Made by a program: the position numbers and the translations under genes. From contig NW_024104998.1 in the NCBI RefSeq assembly GCF_003945595.2, positions 4,521,790 to 4,585,789 on the forward strand: a DNA stretch of 64,000 bases, given 5' to 3'. Below the pieces are notes generated by a model. It ran no database searches. It was not told the DNA's origin and saw nothing but the letters and a program-made list of their open reading frames with translations. Below, piece by piece: positions 50,345 through 60,801 of this stretch. This stretch comes from Pipra filicauda (Eukaryota; Chordata; Aves; Passeriformes; Pipridae). Each line of letters begins with the position of its first letter. Position 1 is the stretch's first letter.

Positions 50345-51245
50345 AGGGTTGGATGCTTGGGCCCAGAGGGTGGTGGTTAATGGGTTATACTCTACCTGGA
50401 GGCTGGCAAGAAGCAGAGCACCACAGGGGTCTGTCCTGGGATCTTTACATCTTAATAACCTGGAGGATGCAATACTGTGCACTCATCAGATGAGCAGATG
50501 ACACCAAACTGAAGGGACTAGCCAACATGCTCAAAGTCAGAGCTGCCTCCTGGACAGGCTGGAGGAACTGGCCAACACTAAACTTATGAAATTCAGTAAG
50601 GACAGAATAGTCCTGCCCCTGCAAAGGAATAATGGCTGGCAGCAATGCAGACTGGGGACAGATTGGTGGGAGAGCAGCTCCAGTGAAGAGGCCCTGAGGA
50701 CCATGGCAATCAGTAAGTGGCACATAAGCCCCACGTTCCCTGGTTGAATGGCATCCTGAGTAGTATCATTAGATACAGCCCGTAGATTGAAGGAACTGAT
50801 GACCCCTTTCATGCAGCACTCATTAGGCCACATGTACCACTGCATCCAGTTTTGGGCCCCCAATAGAAGAAATGCATCAATCAACTGGAGAGAATTCAGC
50901 AGAAGGCTACTGAGATAGTCAGGGGTTGGAGCCCTCGCCCTGTGAGAATATGCTGCAGGACTGGGGCTTGTTCAGCCTGGAAAACCCAAGAAATCATCAA
51001 TAAGATGGAGCCAGGCTCTTCACAGAAGTACAAGGTGGGCAGATGAAGGCAATGGGCTTAAGTTGAAACATGGGAGGTTCAAACTGAACAGAACAAAAAA
51101 CCCTTTTGTCCATGAGGACAGTGAGGCAGTGGCACAGGGTCCACAATGGTTTTACAGTTCCTATCTTTAGAAATGTTCAAGATGCGACTGGAAAGCCCTG
51201 AGCAGCCTGGTGTGATCACATTGCTGCTCCTATCTTGAGCAGCCC
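50345..51245 (+). mobile_element. Old, highly diverged CR1 LINE fragment
   Basis: This keeps the CR1 order in decayed form: GCCCAGAGGGTGGTGG near 50361, GATGACACCAAACTGAAGG near 50497, GCATCCAGTTTTGGGCC near 50841, GGCTTGTTCAGCCTGG near 50966, and a degraded 3' UTR to about 51240. Many indels have erased the reading frame, so it is clearly older than the other two long CR1 copies. Boundaries are approximate. Confidence 0.8.
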
Positions 51246-52360
51246 CAGTGATTGTGATTCACACCTAAGTTTTAACTTGCTAGTTCAAATATATATGAAA
51301 GTGTGCTATTTATCTGCAGGATCAAACAGTTGGGGCATATTATGTCAGCAAATGAAACACAATGTTTTAACCCCTTAAAAACACCTGAAAAAGGAATACT
51401 GTGGTATCACACCCTACACATTAACAATTACAGGATAAGCAAGACAAAGAACTTCAAGACCAGACATGTGTTTATCCCTTTCTCTATCCCTTTCTCTATA
51501 TATAGTCTATATTTTTGTGTATTTATATCTGTGAGTATGCAAGGAGTACTTGAGTGGTTTACCAGGCGCAAAAATTCCTCTGTACAGAATGTTTGTTACT
51601 GTGTTTTATGTGTTTCTTAGCTGTCTCAACAGTGTAAAGAGTTAAATGTTTTAAGAAGCTTGTAGAGGGTCAGAACTGGTTATAAGGGTGTGGAGAGATT
51701 CAGATTATGCAGCACTGATTATATGAAATCAGACAGTCAATGAAGCTGATCTCTACAGACACACTGATACTGAGTGATTGCAGTACTACACGTGCATAAG
51801 ATTATCTTGAACATATTAGGAAATAATTTGCCTGTTGTGCTTGTGTGCATTGTACTTCAAGAGATGGATAAAATCCTGTATTTATGAGAAAAAAAATCAA
51901 TACTTCACATCTAACAGACCCTCCCATGATGTTTGAGGCATGAATTACTGATTTTCCTTTCACATTATATTGTAAAGCAGGTGTGTGTGATTCTCACCTT
52001 TTCAGATGAAGAAACAGATGCACTGAGATTGAATGGCTCGCCTAGGATCACGTGTTAAATCTGTGATGGAATCACAAAGAAAACCCACTTATTAAGGGCA
52101 CCATGTCCTGTGCCTTTCTAAGCTTATCCTTCATCATCTTTCACTGTTAAATAAGAAGGTTACTGGGTCAGAGAAGCTGTTTTTTTAATGGCCTATGAAT
52201 GACCAATTAAAACCTACCTTAGTACCAGTGTCATTCCTTAACAGTGTTATTCCTGTCTGTACACAAACATGAGTATCAGCTTTACCCTGGTAGGCAGCCT
52301 TTGCAATCAGAATGGAGCCACTGTGAAAGATGCTGATATCTATCTGATATCGTCTCGTAA
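51246..52360. other. Intronic spacer between CR1 copies
   Basis: Unique AT-rich sequence with no supported feature. Confidence 0.55.
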
Positions 52361-52590
52361 TTTACAGAATTACAGAATTACAGAATATGCTGAGTTGGAA
52401 AGGACCCACAAGGATCATCAAGTCCAGCTCCTGGCCCTGCATAGGACCATCCCCAAGAGTTACACCATATGCCTGAGAGTATCATCCAAATGCTTCTTGA
52501 TCTCTGTCAGGCTTGGTGCTGTGATCACTGTCCTGGGGAGCCTGTTCCAGTGCCCAACCACCCTCTGGGTGAAGAAACAGAGGAAGAAGC
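52361..52590 (-). mobile_element. CR1 LINE 3' fragment, same strand as XKR4
   Basis: This is the 3' UTR end of a CR1 copy in minus orientation. Its terminus at the left shows three copies of an octamer that reads ATTCTGTA on the minus strand. The next 200 bases match the same 3' region as the 26719-27468 copy, for example the GGATGGTCC and TTGGACT stretches. It is strongly 5'-truncated and non-coding. It is the only recognised element in sense orientation with XKR4. Confidence 0.88.
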
Positions 52591-52614
52591 TAAGACTGAG
52601 TATATGACAAAAAT

Positions 52615-52905
52615 TTAGCCTTGTATGAGCAGAAAAAGAGAACTTGGAAAAGGGAGAGCAAGAGAGAAAACAGGGAAAGAAAGGGAACACCATAAGGAGT
52701 GCAAAAGGCCAATGGAAAGGAATATGGACACAGAAAAAATATTAAGGTGGAAAGAGGAAGGAATAGAGGAAGAGGAGAGACATAGAAAGCAGATGTAACA
52801 GATGGCAAAGAAGGAAGACAAGTAGGAAAGCAGAAAAATTAAATAAAAGAGAAAGCATAGCAAGAGGAGAGACGAGGAGATAGGGGGATGGGGAGAGATC
52901 ACACA
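52615..52905. repeat. Purine-rich (GA) tract
   Basis: About 290 bases are dominated by A and G on the plus strand (AAGAGG, GGAAAG and similar words) without a fixed period. It abuts the CR1 fragment. Serine/leucine/phenylalanine-rich minus-strand frames here are composition artefacts. Confidence 0.6.
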
Positions 52906-55900
52906 GGAGTACTACAACCTGGTATCTGATTATGTGTATTAACTAAAGAAATATTTAACAGAACTAACTAAACTACCTTTGTTTCAATGTATAATTCAAT
53001 GGATTATCATAGAATAAAGAAGAAAATTGGCTTTAAAGTTATAATCATATTTTCTGAGTTGTAATAGAAAATTAAAATATGAAAAGGAAAGATTAAGAGT
53101 CACACCAGGCCATACAAAGTTCAGCCTGATCTGCATAGTATACTTGCTGGAGACAAACTTATGCTTAGTATAACAAAGTGTGGAAAGTTTATAGTATGGT
53201 TCACTGTGTCTCCTAAAGCAAATCCATAACAAAATACACTCAAAATACTGTACTGCATGATAACACAGAAAGTGCATCATAGAGAAGCTTTATGATACTT
53301 TTCTTTTTTGACAGGCTCTTGCAAAACACCTTTGAACTTCATTCTGCAATAGATACAGCAACTTTTACCATGTGCACCACCATAGAAAAAGCTATTACTA
53401 TCTTCTATTCAATTAATTTAACTGTAATAACATTTTTTTAAGATGCCATAACTCATTGGGAGTTTAAAATATTAATCACTTGATTTTTTTTTCAATTTAA
53501 CGAAGCAGTTGGAATATTAATAACAATAAAGAAAGAAATCTGAGATTTACTTTTCTACATTCTGTCCAAGCCTAAGAAAATGAATTTAGAGAATGTATTT
53601 TCAAGAGAAACATAACATCATGTTTAGATATTTCTGTATTCATCTGGAAGTAAAATATTTGTATTAAAAGAAGACTCAAATCTACTTGGCAGAATTCTTT
53701 AAAATAGATGTATTGAGAGAACCAGATACAGTTACATTATGGTATGAATAAATACCAGCTCAAAATATGGCAAATTGCAGAGATGTGTCAATCAAGAAAA
53801 AAAATGTGGAGGTTTAATTTAATGGAGAAAGATAAGTTATGTAATTATCTCTTTCTTTTTGGTGGAGATTTATTTTGTTAATTTTGGAGAGGAAAGCCAG
53901 TTTAGCCTGCCTACCTATGAAAGGCTCTTGCATTCTTTCAATCAAATAGCAGGGGTGAAAAATCACATCTTTATCTATGTTCAGACAGTGGGTGGGCACT
54001 ATGTGCCTTTGCCTTATGTTTAGTATTTCTTACATACATACTCCATCTCTCAAATTTTTCCATTTCAAGGTATTGACTACTTTCACTCTTCTGGGTGAAG
54101 TACTCTCTTTCTTCTTGCAAGGGCAAGGACACTGACATTGATTCTCATCAAGCTTTAATTTAAAGAGGACAACATAATGGAAACATTTTGTGAACCTTTG
54201 TCTGCTCTCAGCTTTGCAATTCATCATAATCCCAAACCACTTAATACAATACATGTTTTCAACTGAGAATACCCCTTCTGGGCAAATGTCATGTTTGGGT
54301 TTTTTTGAGGTTTGCCCTAAAGAACATGGTAGACAGGAAACAGAGATTAAATAAAAATGACACTAGAGAAAAATCCCAAGTACATTAGACTCCTAGAAAC
54401 ATTGCGGTCACTACTTTTTAAAGGTAGCGCAACATCAGCCTGCAAAGGGGGTCACATGCTACCAAAAGACAGGAATTTCATCCAGCTGATCCTTGTGCCT
54501 TCTTTGTGGTGGGAAGCTGTGGAATGGGGTAAATTATCATTTCTGGAGAACAAAGCCCAAAAAGTCAAAAATCAAAGTCACAGAAACCCTGGTAAATCCA
54601 GTAGCGAAGCATTGCTCCAAGGCTGACATCCAACTTGTTGCAATACATTCCTCATCAGCTTCAGGTACACCAAGAAGAAATGAGTGAAGCTATCATATGT
54701 GATCAGGTACAAAATGCTTCTGTGCCCCGCACTTACCTCACCTGGCTTCTGCAAAGGCCAGGAGCAACCAAATCCATTTCTGGGCACTCAGTCTTCACCT
54801 GAGAGGGATTCTCTGTGTTTAGAAGGGCATGTCTGAAAGGTGAATTATTCCTATTCTCCATATCTTGTTTCCTTGATTTCCCAGTCTGGTGGGAATAAAT
54901 CTGATTTGGACTGAGGCCATTCAGTAAAAATAAATGTGAAATGTAGTATTAGGTATCATGGTTCCCATTCCCCAGAACGAAGCAGAATGATTTTTTGTTT
55001 TAACCATGCTTCTAAAACATTCCAGCCAGGTTTAGAACTGCTCCTTCCAGTCTGCTCAGCAGCAGGGGCCTGCCCAAGAGGCAGGGGTGCTCTAGCAGGT
55101 ACCCTGTGCCGAGCTCACTCTTACACTGCTTGGCACACAAGTCATTGCTGCTGAAAACAAACCCACATCACTACCACAAGGGCTACTGAAGTGAGGTCCA
55201 GCTCATTATCGGTGATGGTATTACAACAGTTGTTAGGAAAAGCATTAGCATGCAGGTGATGGCTCTCTTATGGGGGGTCTGTGGCAAGACAAGATGATTA
55301 GAAACCACTCGCAGTTATTTCCCAAGATTGGCGCTAGGATTGTTTTTACTTTGGTTAACCCTATTCTACCTTCAGCCTCTACACAAGTAAAATTGATTTT
55401 TAATCTGCTCATAGTTTCAAAGGAATCATGTGTTGATATCAGGGAAAAGATACTATCAGTGAATGTTCAAGAAGAAGAATTGTAGGATGACTAGAGAAGA
55501 TAAAGTGGTTTCAGAAATCAGTGCATGCACATTTCAAGTCTTGAAATAAACTTGACAAAAGCATGATACATGTTTTGAAAACCAAATTAGAATTTTCAAA
55601 AGCAGTGCCTGGCCTGAACTTTCTTTAAAAACTTAAAAATATACCCATAGAGAACACTTTGGCTTAAGACAAATACAAATCAAAAGAACAAATCACTGTT
55701 CCTTGGTCTTGATCTGATTTTTCAAAAGTCACCACACTATGCATATTATTTTCAATTCATGAACTGTTTAAGCATTATTGCACAGCTAGGGTACACCGAG
55801 TTATAAAGAGTTGTGGTTTAGAAAATTACATGCATCCACAGCCTGCACCATTTTCCCTTCATAAAGGTGGGCAAGGAGTGGCTGTCGTTTTGATTACAGC

Positions 55901-56506
55901 TGCGCATGACAGCAGAGAACTGAGGGTGCATGTCTGGTGAATCACAGGATTGGATAAAAATAGATTTACTTAGTCACTGTTATAATTATTCACGTGTGTG
56001 TATAAATAGGTATATATTTAGATTGAAAATTTACAGTAGGTATAGACTCGCTGTTTTGCATGCACTCCAACACAGCACACCTGATGTTCACAGAGCAAAA
56101 GAGTCATAGCAGTTAATAGCCCAAATGTAAAACCCACTTACTGTTGTGTGCCTGATGAGACCACTGATAATCAAATGTTTCTGGTTTTAGATATGAGGCT
56201 GAAGCCTACTGACCTGGCTGGTAGGTAAAGGTGGAAGATTATACACAGGCACGCTATCTGCCTGTGGGAATGACCCAACTCCAGCCATGCTGCTGCCCCC
56301 ACCATGTGCCCCATCAATCCCACCACTAAATGAAGCCAGTATGGAGGATTTTCCCCAGATTTCTGCCCTTCTCCTGGGCTCAGACTCCCTCTCCTGGTCC
56401 CTGGCACCACTGCACCCTTGTCCCTCCCTTTTTAATCCTGTCCCAGTGATTAAATATGTCTTCAGTGCCACTGTCCCCCACAGAAACTTGAGGTCATCTT
56501 CCTGGA
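52906..56506. other. XKR4 intron, unique segment
   Basis: No gene or mobile element is recognised. The last 250 bases before the LTR are G+C-richer with C-rich words. Confidence 0.55.
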
Positions 56507-57077
56507 TGTATTGGGTCTGGCTGAGCTGCAGTTCATTTCCCCACAGTAGCCCTCACAGTGCTGTGCTTTGCACTAGCAGCTAGAAGGTGTTGATAACACA
56601 CCGGTGTTTTGGCTACTGCTGAGCACAGCACCAGCACTGTAACATTCCTTCCTTGGTTGAGGGCAAGATCTTGGGAGGGGACCCAAGTAGGCCAGCTGAC
56701 CCAAACTGACCAAAGGGATATTCCATACCATATGACGTCAGCTCAGATGTAAAAGCTAAGGCACAGAGCAGGAGGGTGGGCATTCATTGTCTAATGGCTG
56801 CCTGCTGAGGAACCGTCACACGTACCGAAGCCCTGCTTCTCAGGAGTGGCCAAACACCACTGCTCATGGGAAGTAGAGAATAAAACCTGCTATCTTTTGC
56901 TTCTGTGCGCACAAGCTTCACTTTGCTTCTTGCTTTAAATAAACTGTCTTATCTCAACCCACAAGTTGTTTTCTTTTTTTTTTTTCCCCACCTTACTCTC
57001 TCCCCTGTCCCTCTGGGAAGGGGAGTGATAGAGTGGCTGAGTGGGTACCTGCATCCAGCCAAGGTAAAACCATAACA
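56507..57077 (+). mobile_element. Solo LTR, CRE-type group, diverged
   Basis: This 571-bp LTR begins TGTATTGGGTCTGGCTGAG and ends AAAACCATAACA. It shares the block structure of the 33369 and 58428 LTRs: the TTTTGGCTACTGCTGAGCA block (56610-56628), ACTGACCAAAGGGATATTCC, a CRE, and AAATAAACTGTCTTATCTC (56936-56954). The CRE TGACGTCA at 56733-56740 is a perfect palindrome. A TATA box is not clear; ATGTAAAAGC sits in its place. The flanks CTGGA and CCAGA differ at two positions and could be a decayed 5-bp duplication. Confidence 0.87.
56733..56740. promoter_or_regulatory. Perfect CRE octamer in LTR U3
   Basis: TGACGTCA is the full palindromic cAMP-response element bound by CREB/ATF proteins. It sits at the same place as TGACATCA in the 33-kb LTR and the degraded TGGCACCA in the 58-kb LTR. 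Confidence 0.65.
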
Positions 57078-58427
57078 CCAGAGCAGCTACTTGTGTCAAT
57101 AAGGATCTACCTTTTGCTGTTTTCCCATATTTTTCCTCTAGCACAGAGATATCCAACACGAGTGTCACCAGAACAAGGTGACAGTTCACAGCATGGGGGT
57201 CTGAAGGGATGTCACATCCTGGGCATCCCTCTTGTGAGATGCTTCTCTTGGCATCATGGTGACGAGACAAGCTGCCACCTTACCTATAGGTACTTGCTGG
57301 CAAATGCCCCCAGCTGACAGCACGGCCAGCTCCTCTGGTTTTATCATGAGATTTATTTTAATTTGCCAAATCTTAGTGTCAAACAATATTTCTACTTCAG
57401 TCTTGCAAAATTTCCCATTTTCAGAAATGTCCTGGCTCAGGTAAGATGTGGGCACTGCTGGTCACACATGCTGCTGCCCTAGTAAAACAAGCATGTGTTC
57501 TCATTCTTTCCAGGGAGGCAGAAAGGCCTTAGAGACTGTGGGTTACACAAACGACTGTAGAGAAGACGGGACTGGATGATGCCAAGGAGCAAGAAAATGG
57601 ACAGCAAGGGCGGTGGTGGATATAAGGCCATAAGAAGTGGAAGAATAAACCTTGGTGAAGTGCGGGAATACGTCTAGACTGGCGAATAAAATGGGCTAAG
57701 AGCTGTTGTCTGGCCCTGAGGACAGTGTCATTTGCCTCCCTATAGTTAAAATCTTCTTTCTCGTTTACCTCCACCTCCCCAAAATCCCAAACTCAGATCA
57801 GACAACCAGGTGTCTGTCCTCTGGAAGCAGGCGCTGGGGCTGTGCTAGTTCCCTGGATAGCCTAGCCATTGCCTGGGAGAGTACCGGCTGCTTGAGGGGG
57901 CACTATATACCAATGTGCACCACACACTGGCCTTGTTTCATGTCCTGCAATACATATAGATAGACATATGGACAATGTGACAACTGGCAAAAAAGAATAG
58001 GGAAACACCAGCCACAAACAGATGTGGAGGGTCACAGAAGTCAGGACCACTGGAGCAGCAGGGAAAAGCATTATTTGGACAGATTTCTGTACAGGCTGTG
58101 GGATGCACTGTACAGTGAGCAGTGTGTATGACTGTGGTATGGTTAAAAAACCTCATTCATTGATAAATGACAATTATTAGATCAGTAAAGAAGAATTTAT
58201 ATGCTGCAAAGCATTCAAAGTTGATGAAAAATTTCTTTATACCTTCTGTACTCCTGCCTATCTCCACTGGTCTCCTTTTCACTGGGGTTATGGATGAGAC
58301 CAGAAATGAAGGCTAATGAACTTTTCCATCCTAGAGTATAACTCCAAAGTCAGGGTCACTGAGAGGTGTAGGTCACTGTGGAAGAGGCAGCAACGATGCT
58401 TTACATTCTCAGATCACTGAAAGGGGG
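57078..58427. other. Spacer between two neighbouring solo LTRs
   Basis: A 1.35-kb stretch with no primer-binding site after the left LTR, no polypurine tract of note before the right one, and no retroviral protein similarity that I can see. It is therefore ordinary intronic DNA rather than the inside of a provirus. Confidence 0.6.
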
Positions 58428-58988
58428 AGTACTGGGTCTGTTGGGAAGGAGGTGGTCTCTTTTTATCAGCCTGTATGGCACTGTCTTTTGGACTTGTGGT
58501 TAAATGTTTTGGCTATTGCTGAACAGTGTTTGCACAGTACCAAGGCTTCCTCTTTTTCCTATTCTGCTCCCCATCTCTCCTGCCCAGTGAGCAGGCTGAG
58601 GGTCAACATGAAGCTTGAAGGGGACACAATCAGGACAGCTGACCTGAACTGGCCAAAGGGATAGTCCATACCCTATGGCACCATGTTCATCAACAAAAAG
58701 TGTGGGACAGGAAGAAGGAAGATGGAGATTCTGGCTTCCAAAGTGGCCATTGCTCAGGGACTGGGGGCATCAATCTGCTTTTGGAAGCTGGTGAGTGATT
58801 GCCTTTGCAACACCAGTGTAATTTTTTTCCCCCTTTCCTTCATTTATTAAACTGTCTTTATCTCAACTGTCAGGAGTTTTCTTTGTTTTATTCCTCCTAT
58901 TCTCTTCCCTGTACTCCTGGAGGAGGGAGGAGGAGTGAGTAAATGGTTGTGTGGGTGCTTGGCTGCTGGCCAGGGTCAACCCACTACA
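58428..58988 (+). mobile_element. Solo LTR, CRE-type group, decayed
   Basis: About 561 bp running from TACTGGGTCTG to GGTCAACCCACTACA. The TTTTGGCTATTGCTGAACAG and AACTGGCCAAAGGGATAGTCC blocks and TATTAAACTGTCTTTATCTC (58845-58864) show the same group as the 33-kb and 56-kb LTRs. The expected initial TG is mutated, the CRE has become TGGCACCA (58677-58684), and no TATA box is evident. No target-site duplication is seen. Confidence 0.85.
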
Positions 58989-60523
58989 CTAGGATTTTAT
59001 CCCAGCCTTGTAGAACTTCTACCAAAGTGTAAGGAATGCATATTTTTCAGTCATGCATAGAAACACATAAAATATGTATTTAAAATATTATTGTGTAAAT
59101 AAAAAGGAAAGATAAATAGACGGATGACGTAATGGCCAACTTGATTAGAAATTTTAACACTGAAATACACTTTTAGCCAAAGCTGTCCTCAATTATATCC
59201 CCAAATTTAAAACTGCAGAAAACCACAGAAAAGCTCTATTTTCTAACCAACCTTTTGCCTTTATGATTGTAACACTAATCAGCATAGCCAACTTATTTTG
59301 ATGACTGCATAGAAAAATCTTGCAGTGACCCATTTGAAATAATATTTTTAAACAGAGACAAAAAAACTTGAATACGTAAAGATGGAGATAAATTTTCACT
59401 TCAGTTCCTACTTGCTATAAAGACACAGGCATAAAGGAGAGAAAATGAATGTCCATCCTTATCTGAAAATTTTACTTCTCAGAATCAGCATATTTATTGG
59501 GCTGGACATAGTATATTTATCTTTTAATAATCTTTGTGAAATTAAGTTTGTACATACTATACTTCTGCTCCATTATGTCTTTAATCTACAACAATTCTAC
59601 TATTATTATTTTTTGCTTCTGAAACATTCTGGCAATTACTTCTGGAACCAGGCTGGGGTGCTGCCCAATCCAGGACACTGGTTGTCCATGATGTGGTAGA
59701 GAGAGCAGGGATCATCTGCAAACCATCTCCCAGACAGTTGATTAGGAAAGCTAAAAAAACTTTAGAAAAGGAAATTAATTTTCTCTATTACTGCAATGTA
59801 AGCTAGTTATGAACTATGATTTTTTCCTAAACTAGCTGTAATGGCATAGGAACACATCATCCATTTTTCAATTCAGGAAAAATTGCATGGAAAAAATTTA
59901 AAGAAATGCCACATCACACAGATTTACATACATTGTATTATAGTCATTATAACAGTAAATAGTTTTCTGAAGCTTCCTTTTTCAATGCCATTATTAGCCA
60001 TCAAAATGATTTATGATGGTCATCTGCATGGAAGCTTTTCTTAATGCAACACTTTCTTTTGGATGTGCCTTTCTACAGAGCAGTTTTCCTCCCTAGCATG
60101 CAAAGTCCTGGTGGTGGCACTGGACACATGGACACTTGCTCATCCATCACGGGCCCAGCAGTCCTGCTGCTTTCTGCCCACAGTGTTAGTTAATCCAGCC
60201 TCCATCTCCCAGGGGCTATTGGGCTGGAGCATGAACATGCTGTTGTTGAACTGAGAGGGAAGTATTACTGAAGCATGGTTTGCAAAGGTACGGGAGCAAG
60301 GGCTGTCTTGGCAGAGATCTCTTCTTCTTCCTCTTTTAACCCAACATTCTTCCCTTTCCCCACTCTCTGGCTCTGTTTTATTAGGAGTTCATGCAGACTT
60401 ATAGCAATCTTATAAGGTTTTCTGCATAAAAGATTTTGATAAATAGAAGGCTTGTGGCAGAATCTTATTAACGTATATAAATAACTGAGGGGAGAGGGTA
60501 AAAAAAATGGAACTAGTTTCTTT
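58989..60523. other. XKR4 intron, unique segment
   Basis: AT-rich sequence with no supported feature. A G+C-richer patch at about 60100-60250 is unexplained. Confidence 0.5.
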
Positions 60524-60801
60524 TCAGTGATAGCCAGTAACAGGAAGAGTTAGTGGGAACAAACTGAAATGCAGGACATTCCCTTTGGTCACAAACACAC
60601 ACTTTTTTTTAACTATGAGGGCCAGGGGACATTGGAACAGGTTGCCCAGAGAGGCTGTGGTCTCCAAACATGGAGATATTCAAAACCTGCCTGGACATGG
60701 TCCAGGGCTGTTAGTGATGACCCTGCTTTGAGTGAGAGGGTTTGACTAAATGATCCCCAGAGCTCTCTTCCACCCTTGTCTAATCTGTGATTTTCTGATT
60801 T
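60524..60801 (+). mobile_element. CR1 LINE 3' UTR fragment
   Basis: The order of a CR1 tail is clear: CAAACTGAAATGCAGGACATT, GGAACAGGTTGCCCAGAGAGG, a GACCCTGCTTTG block, then a decayed ATCTGTGATTTTCTGATTT terminus. A short A/C-rich insertion or expansion at about 60590-60615 splits the match. It is old, truncated and non-coding. Confidence 0.85.

Noticed and set aside
52460..52902. Three Ser/Leu/Phe-rich minus-strand frames
   Set aside because: They come from the purine-rich tract and the CR1 tail beside it.
57078..58427. Interior of a possible provirus
   Set aside because: No primer-binding site, polypurine tract or retroviral protein similarity, and the two LTRs differ clearly.
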